A stretch of 45,928 nucleotides of DNA from Dinoroseobacter sp042096155 (GTDB taxonomy: Bacteria; Pseudomonadota; Alphaproteobacteria; Rhodobacterales; Rhodobacteraceae), in contig JBELMC010000008.1 of assembly GCA_042096155.1 (NCBI GenBank), positions 1 to 45,928 on the forward strand, read 5' to 3'. The position numbers and the translations under genes were made by a program. The notes below the pieces were generated by a model. That model was not told where the DNA came from, made no database searches, and saw only the letters and a program-made list of their open reading frames with translations. Positions 8,465-16,490 of the stretch are shown here, piece after piece (position 1 is the first letter of the stretch; each line of letters starts with the position of its first letter).

Positions 8465-8975
8465 CGGGTTCAACGTCGTCAAAGACGCCCAGCGGTGGAT
8501 CAGAAATGAGCCGACGTCCGGCAAGATCTACGGTTGGCACAGCGGCCTGGGTGAATGGCAGATACGACACACCGGTGGGGGTCGCGACCTCGAGCACATC
8601 GCCCGCGCCATGGTTGAGTACGTTTTTGACCGTCCCAAGCGTGGTGCCGCCGGTGTCGCGGACCTGCATGCCGATCAGATCCGTGTGATAGAATTCATCG
8701 TCCTCCAGCGCAGGCAATCTGTTCCGGGGGGCAAATAGCGCAACCCCTTTCAGAGCATCAGCGGCTTCTTTTGACGCGACGCCCGACAACTTCACGGCCA
8801 AGCCGTTCTTGATAGCGCGGCTGAGCCGGACATCAAAGCTGTGACCAGCTTTGGTGACCAAAGGTGCATAATCGACAATGGCGGCGGGCTCCGCGCAAAA
8901 ACTCTTCAGCCGTACCTCGCCCTGCACGCCATATGCGCCTGCGATAGCGCCCACGCAGACCAGATCATCTGACAT
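8457..8975 (-). CDS. rimM: Ribosome maturation factor RimM
   Basis: The 172-residue protein binds S19 in pre-30S particles and promotes processing of the 16S rRNA 3' domain. The N-terminal RimM barrel is recognised by VCVGAIAGAYGVQGEVRLKSF, and the PRC-barrel half by EFYHTDLIGMQVRDTGG, LGTVKNVLNHGAGDVLEV and LPFTQAAVPTVDL. The ATG is at 8973-8975, 56 bases after rpsP, in the standard rpsP-rimM-trmD order. Confidence 0.96.
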   Translation of the reverse strand: MSDDLVCVGAIAGAYGVQGEVRLKSFCAEPAAIVDYAPLVTKAGHSFDVRLSRAIKNGLAVKLSGVASKEAADALKGVALFAPRNRLPALEDDEFYHTDLIGMQVRDTGGTTLGTVKNVLNHGAGDVLEVATPTGVSYLPFTQAAVPTVDLAGRRLISDPPLGVFDDVEPDD

Positions 8976-9031
8976 GGGCGCTTCCTGTCTTTTTGCATGT
9001 TCCGCGCATTTGCGGACTTTCCTCTTCGTGC

Positions 9032-9394
9032 TTATGCCTCAGCAGGTTCAGCTGCTTCGGCGGTCTTTGCGGCTTTTTCTTCCGCACGTTCCACGGCTTT
9101 CTTGCCAGGCTGGGCCTTCTTGGGATTGTTGCGTTCTTTCTTGGCCACGATACCAGCTGCTTCGAGGAAGCGCGATACACGGTCGGTTGGCTGCGCACCT
9201 TCCCCGAGCCAGTATTGAACACGCTCGATATTCATTTTCACGCGCTCTTCGCTGTCTTTGGCCAGCAGTGGGTTATAAGTGCCCAGTTTCTCAATGAACC
9301 GACCATCGCGCGGCATGCGGCTGTCGGTTGCAACAATACGGTAGAAAGGGCGCTTCTTGGAACCGCCGCGCGCGAGACGAATTTTCATAGCCAT
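9032..9394 (-). CDS. rpsP: 30S ribosomal protein S16
   Basis: The 120-residue protein has the S16 core MKIRLARGGSKKRPFYRIV, DSRMPRDGRFIEKLGTYNP and RVQYWLGEGAQPTDRVSRFL. A ~35-residue Ala/Lys/Glu-rich tail (KKAQPGKKAVERAEEKAAK) is typical of alphaproteobacterial S16. AGGAG lies 8 bases before the ATG at 9392-9394, giving MAMKIRL; the second ATG, two codons on, is possible. It is 42 bases downstream of the chorismate mutase gene. Confidence 0.96.
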   Translation of the reverse strand: MAMKIRLARGGSKKRPFYRIVATDSRMPRDGRFIEKLGTYNPLLAKDSEERVKMNIERVQYWLGEGAQPTDRVSRFLEAAGIVAKKERNNPKKAQPGKKAVERAEEKAAKTAEAAEPAEA

Positions 9395-9436
9395 GGTGTA
9401 ATCTCCTATAGATGGCGTGACAGGCATAAATACCTG

Positions 9437-9733
9437 TTATTCTTTGAAAGTCTTGTGGTGTTGGATAACTTCCTGAATGATGAAATTCAGGAATTTCTTG
9501 GCAAATTCGGGGTCGAGATCAGCCTGAATGGCCAGGTTTTCAAGCCTTGCAATCTGGCTTGCTTCGCGATTCGGGTCCGAAGGTGGCAAGTCATGCTCGG
9601 CCTTCAGTTTGCCCACAGCTTGCGTGTGTTTGAAACGCTCGCCCAATGTGTAGGCGAGGATCGCATCGAGACGGTCGATGCTCTTGCGGTGTTCATGGAG
9701 CAGTTCTGCGGCGCGGGTCACAGCGTCGGTCAT
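9437..9733 (-). CDS. Chorismate mutase (AroQ class)
   Basis: The 98-residue all-helical protein converts chorismate to prephenate for Phe/Tyr synthesis. The helical arrangement fits the AroQ fold: RKSIDRLDAILAYTLGERF in helix 1 (RxxIDxLD) with KHTQAVGKLKAEHDLPPSD (VxxxK) following, and a C-terminal helix with KFLNFIIQEVIQHHK. The ATG at 9731-9733 has AAAGGA eight bases upstream. It is a monofunctional protein in the ffh-rpsP operon, a location common in Rhodobacteraceae. About 280 bases with a GAC repeat separate it from the upstream acetyltransferase. Confidence 0.9.
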   Translation of the reverse strand: MTDAVTRAAELLHEHRKSIDRLDAILAYTLGERFKHTQAVGKLKAEHDLPPSDPNREASQIARLENLAIQADLDPEFAKKFLNFIIQEVIQHHKTFKE

Positions 9734-9808
9734 AACGGGGTCCTTTGCAGTGCCAATTGGCAAGGGGATTTATTAAAGGGGTGTGACGGGCAAATCGCGA
9801 TACATATT

Positions 9809-9850
9809 GTCGTCGTCGTCGTCGTCGTCGGCGTCGTCGTCGTCGGCGTC
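9809..9850. repeat. GTC/GAC trinucleotide repeat tract
   Basis: There are fourteen triplets: seven GTC, one GGC, four GTC, one GGC, one GTC on the plus strand (GAC on the transcribed strand). The tract lies in the 277-base spacer between the GNAT gene and the chorismate mutase gene, about 76 bases upstream of the latter's start. Reading frames through it give only homopolymers (Ser, Val or Thr/Pro), so I do not consider it coding. Confidence 0.9.
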
Positions 9851-10010
9851 TTCGGCCGCACACTGCCCTCAGGCGTCACGAGCGATCCACCCGCCGCCCA
9901 TAAATTACGCCGAGACCGCGACTTTGATCCAAAGGCCGGGTGATCCTTGGGTCGTGGGCCAAGCGTGTGGCGCCATCTTATCTGCGATAAAGCGATAATG
10001 TGACGGTCCA

Positions 10011-10538
10011 TCAAAGCACCTCAGGGTGGCGATAAACCAGGTCGCATTTGTCGCGAAACGGTGTGTCGGCATTTGGATCTAGTGTGCAGCCCAGACGCTC
10101 GGCCAGTGCAATTGAGCGGGCATTCTGCGGGTCGATATAGCTGACCGGTTGCTGCCAGCCGAGGGAGTCATAGGCAAAGCGGCGCGCCGCGGTCGCAGCC
10201 TCAAATGCGAACCCATTGCCTTCGGCGCTGGGGTCCCAAACCTGCCAGCCCAGCTCGGGCTCTGGCCAACCAATAGGAAACCAAGGACCACAGGCGCCCA
10301 AGGGGTAATCCGGGGCGTTTTTTTGCGCGAACACCAAACTGCCGAAACCGCGCAAGGCCCACATGCCTGCGATATGGGCAAAGGCCCGCCAGGCTTGGCC
10401 CGCATCGGTTTGTGGTCCGCCGATAAACGACGCACGCTCGGAAGCGAGGAACGCCGTCCACACGCCCAGGTCATCAAGGCATGGTGCCCGCAAGACCAAA
10501 CGATCCGTCTCAATCATGGCGAGGGGCAGCTCACTCAT
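10011..10538 (-). CDS. GNAT family N-acetyltransferase (RimJ/RimL-like)
   Basis: The 175-residue acetyl-CoA-dependent transferase starts with the family pattern ETDRLVLRAP and continues with a central strand ELGWQVWDPSAEGNGFAFEA, where GNGFA replaces the Q/RxxGxG/A acetyl-CoA loop, and NARSIALAERLG as the C-terminal helix. The substrate is unknown; relatives modify ribosomal protein N-termini or small amines. It overlaps the upstream small gene by 4 bases (ATGA). It is a paralogue of the second GNAT at 10843, sharing W-Q-x-WDP and DTPF/L-R-D-x-x-VYRH patterns. Confidence 0.9.
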   Translation of the reverse strand: MSELPLAMIETDRLVLRAPCLDDLGVWTAFLASERASFIGGPQTDAGQAWRAFAHIAGMWALRGFGSLVFAQKNAPDYPLGACGPWFPIGWPEPELGWQVWDPSAEGNGFAFEAATAARRFAYDSLGWQQPVSYIDPQNARSIALAERLGCTLDPNADTPFRDKCDLVYRHPEVL

Positions 10539-10846
10539 TCGTCGCGCTCAATTTCGTTACCTAAGGACAAAAGGCGGCAGGCTTCTGTGCTGGGGTGGCG
10601 ATGCGTCACCAGCGCTTTGGGTGCCGCCATGCAGACCTTTACAAGCTTGGCAGCGATGCTTTCACTCGGGGTTCTGATAGGGCCATTGGCGCGCACCCAC
10701 GAGCCTTGCCCGCAGATTTCAAATGCGATGTGTCGTGCAGTCCATGCGATCGCAGGTTTTGGATCGCCTTTTTGATCTGCGCCGTGCATCCCGGCGATAA
10801 AATCAGCGGGGGAGCTGTCTGCAATGTTGGGCCAAGAATGGGTCAT
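10535..10846 (-). CDS. Conserved-looking hypothetical protein between two GNAT genes
   Basis: I do not recognise this 103-residue family. Coding status is supported by exact ATGA overlaps of 4 bases at both ends, with the GNAT genes upstream and downstream, in an otherwise tightly packed operon. The protein has no TM segment or signal peptide. It holds two cysteines, one each in FEICGQGSW and VKVCMAAPK, and an Ala/Pro-rich N-terminus. It may be soluble and work with one of the acetyltransferases, but that is inference from position only. A decayed remnant of a third gene is the alternative. Confidence 0.65.
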   Translation of the reverse strand: MTHSWPNIADSSPADFIAGMHGADQKGDPKPAIAWTARHIAFEICGQGSWVRANGPIRTPSESIAAKLVKVCMAAPKALVTHRHPSTEACRLLSLGNEIERDE

Positions 10847-11310
10847 GCGGCGCTAGGCATTCCGTGGCGGTACACAAAGCAATCACGGCCAAGAGGTGTA
10901 TCGGCAAAGCGATCCCTTGTCGCGCCAAGCGTTTCGGCCAAGGCAATCCCCGCACGATTTCCAAAGCCCAGATACGTTACGCAAGCGTTCCAACCCAGAG
11001 TGCCGCGCGCGAACCGAAAGGCCTCAGTCACGGCTTCACGGGCCAGCTCTGCCTTGGTCGTGGGGTCCCAGATCTGCCAGACCAGCTCGGCTTCGGGCCA
11101 ATCGGCGCGGTTCCAAGGGCCCGCGAGACCAAGGCACAAGTCCGTATTCTTACAGATCATCGCGAAGGGGCCAAAAGCTTTACTATCCCAGTGGATTAAG
11201 GTCTGGCACACGCCATGCCAATCCGACATTCCGGGGCGCTGGGCAGGGAAATCCTGAGGCAAAGGTTTGCGCAGGAACAATTGCTCGGTTTCTAGGACAG
11301 GATATCTCAT
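10843..11310 (-). CDS. GNAT family N-acetyltransferase, second copy
   Basis: The 155-residue protein is related to the GNAT at 10011-10538: an N-terminal LETEQLFLRKP, then ELVWQIWDPTTKAELAREA, TLGWNACVTYLGFGNRAGIALAETLG and RDCFVYRH. The acetyl-CoA loop reads TKAELAREA instead of a GxG pattern, so catalytic activity is uncertain. It is about 20 residues shorter than its paralogue. The ATG overlaps the ffh stop by 4 bases, so it is the second gene of the ffh operon. Confidence 0.85.
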   Translation of the reverse strand: MRYPVLETEQLFLRKPLPQDFPAQRPGMSDWHGVCQTLIHWDSKAFGPFAMICKNTDLCLGLAGPWNRADWPEAELVWQIWDPTTKAELAREAVTEAFRFARGTLGWNACVTYLGFGNRAGIALAETLGATRDRFADTPLGRDCFVYRHGMPSAA

Positions 11311-12803
11311 TTTTTCTGTCCCAAACCGGACAGACCGCCAAGACCACCTAAGCCGGGCAAGCCGCCTCTACCCATCCCCATCTGTTTGGCTGCGGCTTCC
11401 AGCTGCTTTGGATCCATAGTGGCAAGCTCGTTAGGCATCCCACCACCCATGCCAGGCATACCTTTGCCGCCCATCGCAGCCATGGCCTGTTTGAGCATCC
11501 CGCCTTTGCCCATCTTCTTCATCATATCGCCCATCTGGCGCTGCATTTTAAGAAGCTTATTGAGGTCCGACACCTCCAGGCCTGCGCCCTTTGCGATGCG
11601 TTTCTTGCGGCTGGCTTGGAGGATCTGCGGGTTGGCGCGCTCGCGTTTGGTCATCGATTGGATCAAAGCGATCTGCTGTTTCAAAATGCGGTCGTCGAAC
11701 CCGGCCTTGTCCATCTGACCTTTGTATTTGGACATCCCTGGCAACATACCCATCACACCGTCAAGGCCGCCCATGTTCATCATCTGCTCTAGCTGCCCTT
11801 TCAAGTCGTTCATATTGAACAGACCCTTCTGATAGCGCCTCATCATCCGTTCCGCCTGTTCGGCTTCAAGGGTCTCCTGCGCCTTTTCAACCAGGGCAAC
11901 AATGTCGCCCATTCCAAGGATCCGGCCAGCGATGCGGTCTGGCTCGAATGTTTCGAGCGCGTCCATCTTTTCACCCAAGCCGACAAACCGGATCGGTTTG
12001 CCGGTGATTGCACGCATTGACAAGGCCGCGCCGCCACGCCCATCACCATCCATTCGCGTCAAACAAACGCCAGTGACGCCGATTTTGTCGTCGAACTCTT
12101 GGGCAACGTTGACTGCGTCCTGACCTGTCAGGCCGTCAACCACCAGAAGCGTTTCGCGCGGCGTGGCGATATCACGGACCTCTTGGGCCTGAGCGATCAG
12201 TTCCTGGTCGATATGCAACCGGCCAGCGGTATCCAGGATATAGACATCATATCCCCCAAGGCTAGCCTGGGTTTTGGCACGCTTGGCAATGGCTTGCGCG
12301 CTTTCACCCTTGACGATGGGCAGGGTGTCTACGCCAATTTGGACACCTAAGATGGCCAGCTGTTCCATCGCAGCGGGGCGGTTGGTGTCGAGCGAGGCCA
12401 TCAGAACGCGCTTGCCTTCGCGCTCTTTCAACCGCTTGGCCAGTTTCGCGGTCGTTGTGGTCTTTCCCGAACCTTGCAAGCCCACCATCAGGATTGGCGC
12501 AGGCGGGTTGTCGATTTTCAGGGTTCCGGGATCGTCTGCGCCGCGCAGCGTATCGATCAAGGCATCATGGACGATTTTGACGACTTGCTGGCCCGGGGTC
12601 ACAGACCTGGTCACCGCCTGACCGGTGGCTTTTTTGGATACCGCTTTGATGAAGTTACGTGCCACTGGAAGTGAAACGTCCGCTTCAAGCAATGCCACAC
12701 GCACTTCGCGCAGCGCGGTGTCAACATCCGCTTCAGACAGGGCACCTTGCTTGGTGAGCCGGTCGAATACGCCAGAGAGACGGTCTGACAGGGTTTCGAA
12801 CAT
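11307..12803 (-). CDS. ffh: Signal recognition particle protein
   Basis: The SRP54 homologue has 498 residues. It binds 4.5S RNA and nascent signal sequences and docks with FtsY at the membrane. It has an N-domain (DVDTALREVRVALLEADVSL), a GTPase domain with G1 GLQGSGKTTTTAKLA, DTAGRLHID and TRMDGDGRGGAAL, and a Met-rich M domain with GGLDGVMGMLPGM and a Gly/Met-rich tail. GAAGGA sits 8 bases before the ATG at 12801-12803 (MFETLSDRL), which decides against the ATG two codons earlier. It is the first gene of the long translation operon. Confidence 0.97.
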   Translation of the reverse strand: MFETLSDRLSGVFDRLTKQGALSEADVDTALREVRVALLEADVSLPVARNFIKAVSKKATGQAVTRSVTPGQQVVKIVHDALIDTLRGADDPGTLKIDNPPAPILMVGLQGSGKTTTTAKLAKRLKEREGKRVLMASLDTNRPAAMEQLAILGVQIGVDTLPIVKGESAQAIAKRAKTQASLGGYDVYILDTAGRLHIDQELIAQAQEVRDIATPRETLLVVDGLTGQDAVNVAQEFDDKIGVTGVCLTRMDGDGRGGAALSMRAITGKPIRFVGLGEKMDALETFEPDRIAGRILGMGDIVALVEKAQETLEAEQAERMMRRYQKGLFNMNDLKGQLEQMMNMGGLDGVMGMLPGMSKYKGQMDKAGFDDRILKQQIALIQSMTKRERANPQILQASRKKRIAKGAGLEVSDLNKLLKMQRQMGDMMKKMGKGGMLKQAMAAMGGKGMPGMGGGMPNELATMDPKQLEAAAKQMGMGRGGLPGLGGLGGLSGLGQKK

Positions 12804-13119
12804 TGGCATCGTCCTTCGTTCGGTTGTCTCAACGTCACCCCATATGTGGGGCGCGTTTTGCGGTTCCAATTGGCTCAAAGCAAAAAGCACCCGTGGGCGC
12901 AACGCGCTGACGGATGGCGATCCTTGCTTAGAGCGAAGGACCGGAGGGCGATGCACTCCGGAATGAGACCCTCTAGGCTCTTGTGGGCGCGAGAGTCAAG
13001 CAACCTGAGGCTGACGCAACCGACAAGTTATCCGCAGCAATGCGCCAGACGGAAGAAGAACGTTGCAAAAAAGACTGAAATGAATTTCGATATTACCAAT
13101 TGCGAAGGACTTCACTGAC
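12804..13119. promoter_or_regulatory. Divergent intergenic region, ffh operon / LysR gene
   Basis: These 316 bases separate the ffh start (-) from the LysR start (+) and must contain both promoters. A short stem CCCCA/TGGGG around TATG (about 12837-12850) would lie in the ffh leader. I see no RNA gene and no confident -35/-10 pair. Reading frames across it have no recognisable protein. Confidence 0.5.
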
Positions 13120-14010
13120 ATGCCGATTGGGACTTGGGACGAAATTCGGACGGCCTATCACGTTGCTCGGCTGGGCACAGTGAGCGGTGCGGCCGATGTG
13201 CTTGGCGTGCACCATGCCACCGTCATTCGCCATATTGAGGCATTAGAGCGCCGGTTGGGCGTCAAGTTGTTCCAGCGCCACCCCAGAGGATACAGTCCAA
13301 CCGATTCTGGGCTGGATTTGTTGCGAGTTGCTGGCGCCACGGCCGAGCAATTCGCACAGCTCGAGGGGCGTCTGCATGGCCAATCCGCCAAGGTAACTGG
13401 CGACCTGGCAATAACTTCATTAGAAGTGATGTCTCCTTTGCTCACGCCGGTCTTGGCCAGATTTCAAGCAGAGCACCCGCAGCTCAGAATCAAGTTTTTG
13501 ACCGATACGCGTTTGTTTCGGTTGGAATATGGCGAAGCGCATGTTGCTATTCGCGCAGGGCCACCGCCCTCGGACGACCCCGATAATGTGATCCAGCGCC
13601 TGTTTACCCTTCGCTTGGGACTGTACGGCACCCATGCCTATGTGGCTCAGCGCGGCAAATTAGGGGCAAACTTTGACTCGACAGGACACGTGTTTGTTGG
13701 CTCGACTGAAGACAACCCGCGCGCAAAGGTATTGGCGTGGCTCAACGACAACATCCCCGGCCATCAGATCGTTTTTCGAACGTCAGAGTTCGTTGCCGGC
13801 ATTGAGGCTGTCAAGGCTGGCGTTGGTGCCGGTTTCTTGCCCGCGTTTTTGGCAGAGCGCGATGAAAATTTGGTACCGCTCGCTCCGATTTTAGAGGAAT
13901 GGGATGCCCCTATTTGGCTGGTGACCCATGTGGATTTGCATAGGACTGCGAAAGTACAGGGCGTCACGGCCGCGCTGAAGGCCGCGGCAAAGACTTGGGA
14001 CAGCACGTGA
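13120..14010 (+). CDS. LysR-type transcriptional regulator
   Basis: The 296-residue regulator has an N-terminal winged helix-turn-helix (about residues 5-64: YHVARLGTVSGAADVLGVHH, then IEALERRLGVKLFQRHPRG) and a C-terminal periplasmic-binding-like effector domain. The recognition helix has HHATVIRHI in place of the common SQPAVSRQI. The effector is unknown. It is followed immediately by a DMT exporter in the same direction (GTGA overlap), which is the likely target or at least a co-transcribed partner. GAAGGA lies upstream of the ATG, rather distant (11 bases). Confidence 0.92.
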   Translation: MPIGTWDEIRTAYHVARLGTVSGAADVLGVHHATVIRHIEALERRLGVKLFQRHPRGYSPTDSGLDLLRVAGATAEQFAQLEGRLHGQSAKVTGDLAITSLEVMSPLLTPVLARFQAEHPQLRIKFLTDTRLFRLEYGEAHVAIRAGPPPSDDPDNVIQRLFTLRLGLYGTHAYVAQRGKLGANFDSTGHVFVGSTEDNPRAKVLAWLNDNIPGHQIVFRTSEFVAGIEAVKAGVGAGFLPAFLAERDENLVPLAPILEEWDAPIWLVTHVDLHRTAKVQGVTAALKAAAKTWDST

Positions 14011-14924
14011 TCCAGACCTTAAGCCCGGGTGCGAAAGGGCATCTGGCGATGTTGTTATTTTCTGCGCTTGTCGCGGGCTCGTTTTCGTTGGGCGCTATGA
14101 CCGCCAATGACTTGGCGCCCGTTGCGCTAAACGCCATTCGGTTCGGTCTTGCGGCAAGCGTCATCGGCACCGTGTTGGCTTGCACAGGCGGGTTCAACCG
14201 CGCTTTTCTGAAGGCACCCTGGCGCTACTTTATTGTTGGCGGACTATTTGCGATTTATTTCGTGCTGATGTTCGAAGGGCTCAAAACCGCCCCTCCGGTG
14301 TCCGCCGCGGCAGTGTTTACGCTTGTTCCGATTATGTCGGGTGTTGCAGGCTATGTGTTGATGCGCCAAATCACGACACCGCGCATGGCGCTGGCATTGG
14401 CTATTGGAGCGGCGGGCGCATTGTGGGTTATTTTTCGAGCAGATCTTGCCGCCTTGATGACGTTCCACGTTGGTCGGGGAGAGATGATTTATTTCTGGGG
14501 CTGTGTCGCTCATGCGTTTTTCACCCCCATGATGCGCTTGCTGAACCGGGGTGAGAGTGCCTTGATGTTCTCTTTTGGCACCTTATCGGCGACGGCGTTG
14601 ATCCTGACGCTGTATGGCGCACCCGCTTTGCTGGCAACAGATTGGGCCAATGTACCGCCGCTTGTCTGGGGGACAATCATGTATCTGGCTGTGCTTGCCT
14701 CATCGGTCACCATCGTAATGCTACAGTTCGCTACGTTGCGGCTGCCTTCGGCGAAGGTGATGGCCTACACCTATCTGACCCCAAGTTGGGTTATTCTTTG
14801 GGAAGTCGCGCTGGGGCATGGGGCACCACCAGGTCTTGTCTTAGGCGGGGTTGCGCTGACCTCTATTGCGCTTTTGCTTTTGCTAAAGAACCAAGACCGC
14901 TCAGGGCCAAGCCCAAATACCTAG
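14007..14924 (+). CDS. EamA/DMT family transporter
   Basis: The 305-residue membrane protein has ten predicted TM helices arranged as two EamA repeats, the first ending near APPVSAAAVFTLVPIMSG and the second near LRLPSAKVMAYTYLTPSWV, both typical family segments. It probably exports a metabolite or drug across the inner membrane. I prefer the GTG at 14007, which overlaps the LysR TGA as GTGA. A TTG at 13995 or an ATG at 14049 (MLLFSALVAG) are alternatives. About 170 bases, without a clear terminator, separate it from the convergent PuuE-like gene. Confidence 0.88.
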   Translation: MIQTLSPGAKGHLAMLLFSALVAGSFSLGAMTANDLAPVALNAIRFGLAASVIGTVLACTGGFNRAFLKAPWRYFIVGGLFAIYFVLMFEGLKTAPPVSAAAVFTLVPIMSGVAGYVLMRQITTPRMALALAIGAAGALWVIFRADLAALMTFHVGRGEMIYFWGCVAHAFFTPMMRLLNRGESALMFSFGTLSATALILTLYGAPALLATDWANVPPLVWGTIMYLAVLASSVTIVMLQFATLRLPSAKVMAYTYLTPSWVILWEVALGHGAPPGLVLGGVALTSIALLLLLKNQDRSGPSPNT

Positions 14925-15091
14925 ATGTTTGGCGTGATCTGTGAGCGTTGATTGTTTTTGACGATCCTACACAAGCCTTGTCTGACACTAGATGCACATC
15001 TATGCAATGAACGCAGCGTAGGGCGTGCAGGGCATGCCATACCGTCCAGAAAATGGGGCCACCTTATCCTAGCGTCATGAGACTACTGGCA

Positions 15092-16393
15092 TCATGAGAC
15101 GCAGGAGCCCGGTTGATGTTGCTCAAAAATTGCAATCAGCCTGTCTCTGGCCAAAGTTTCGATTTCACGACAGGCACGACTGATTTCGAGTGAGGTTTCG
15201 TTCGCAACCGCGTCTTCGAGCAGCTGGAATAGATGAATTTTGGAATGATCCAAGGAGGCAAGAACGAATGGAAACCCATGCTTTTCACGGTAATCGGCGC
15301 ATAGTTTTGCAACTTGCGCGGACTCGGTCTCTGTAAAGCTGAAATGCGATGCTGCTTGGTGCGTCAAACAAGGTGGCTGTGTGTGTAGCACCGCGATACG
15401 CTGATCTAACGTGGCGGCGCGGAAACGTCGAAACAATGCGCTATGCAATCCTTCGGCCGTATCATGAGCAGGGGTCAAATCACTCTCCCAGGCTTGTTCG
15501 GCAATCCAGGGTGCGTTTGGGTAGACCTGGCCAAAGGTGTCGACGAAGTCTTTTCCATCCAAGCTGCTGGGATGAAACCGAGGTGGCGGTGCTGGATGAG
15601 CTTTTCGCCAATGGAACGCAATTTCAGCGCGCGTTGCAAACCAAACACCCGCGTCTTGAGCGATATGCTTGAAGAAACGCGACAACGCTGCGGCCCGAGC
15701 GGCCTGTCCCTCAATTCCAGGATGCAAACATATCGTCATCATCTTTGGGTGGCCTTTTGCACCCTCTTGTTTCAACGCGTCAAAGCTAAACTGCAAGTCT
15801 TGATAGTAGGTTTCTGCAGATTGAAACGGTGCGTTTGGCGGATATTGGATGCGCGGTTGCTCCGGGATCACCAGCTGAGGAGGGTCAGTGACGTCCACCC
15901 AATACGGTATGTCATCTGCACTGCTGTGGCTGACATATGCGAGGGTCAGCGGTGCGGCGGCAAAAGCGGTTGTGCCCGAAGACCGAATTTGCGTTGCACA
16001 CCCAAACGGCGCTTGGCCGGTGATGTGTTGATGCTTGGCCATGGCATCCGCAATGGCTTGTTGGACGGGAACGTCGTCACGCTCTGATATTTGTGCGACA
16101 TAGAGCGCGATTTCCCAATTGACGGCCTGCATCGCAGCGACTTGGCGTGGAAGACTCGCAATAGTCGCCGGACTGCCGAAAACAGTGACTGGGATGTTGG
16201 CATCCACAAGAAGCCGATACAAACGCCAGAAACCAGCCCGAAGCCCGTATTCGTAAGTTTCAGGGTTCGACGTCTCTCGATCCGTTGTGTCCAAATAAAG
16301 CGCGACCTGCACGGCAATCTCGGCACGATTTGGCCATTGCGGATCAGGCGTCACCTGTCCATAGCCATCGAGATCAAGGGACGAGCGGTTCAT
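15092..16393 (-). CDS. PuuE-like polysaccharide deacetylase / OHCU decarboxylase fusion, divergent
   Basis: The 433-residue fusion has two domains. Residues ~1-275 align with PuuE-type cofactor-independent allantoinase (DLDGYG, PQWPN, IAVQVALYLD, YEYGLRAGFWRLYRLL, DDIPYWVDV, PKMMTICLHPGIEGQAAR). Residues ~285-433 resemble OHCU decarboxylase (FVDTFGQVYPNAPWIAEQAW, YREKHGFPFVLA). Both act in urate to allantoin to allantoate catabolism. Several expected features are eroded: the NYEEGGE segment and its following ~30 residues are missing, the SHG-type histidine motif reads LYVAQIS, the GWYTGR block reads GCATQIR, and the HPDLAG catalytic loop reads HTQPPCL. It may be inactive or altered in function. 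It lies ~100 bases downstream of soeC, same strand. The start ATG (16391-16393) is uncertain; a TTG lies three codons earlier. Confidence 0.72.
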   Translation of the reverse strand: MNRSSLDLDGYGQVTPDPQWPNRAEIAVQVALYLDTTDRETSNPETYEYGLRAGFWRLYRLLVDANIPVTVFGSPATIASLPRQVAAMQAVNWEIALYVAQISERDDVPVQQAIADAMAKHQHITGQAPFGCATQIRSSGTTAFAAAPLTLAYVSHSSADDIPYWVDVTDPPQLVIPEQPRIQYPPNAPFQSAETYYQDLQFSFDALKQEGAKGHPKMMTICLHPGIEGQAARAAALSRFFKHIAQDAGVWFATRAEIAFHWRKAHPAPPPRFHPSSLDGKDFVDTFGQVYPNAPWIAEQAWESDLTPAHDTAEGLHSALFRRFRAATLDQRIAVLHTQPPCLTHQAASHFSFTETESAQVAKLCADYREKHGFPFVLASLDHSKIHLFQLLEDAVANETSLEISRACREIETLARDRLIAIFEQHQPGSCVS

Positions 16394-16490
16394 ATTTTCC
16401 AATTCTACATCGCGAATCCAGGTGAGCCCGGGGCGTTCAGAATTGGTCTAGCTGACAGAGATTAATAAGATGTAACGGGCTGAATGGCCG

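Noticed and set aside
8993..9943. Long plus-strand open frame (about 316 codons) opposite rpsP and the chorismate mutase gene
   Set aside because: It is antisense to two certain genes, contains a poly-Val run from the GTC repeat and has no family features.
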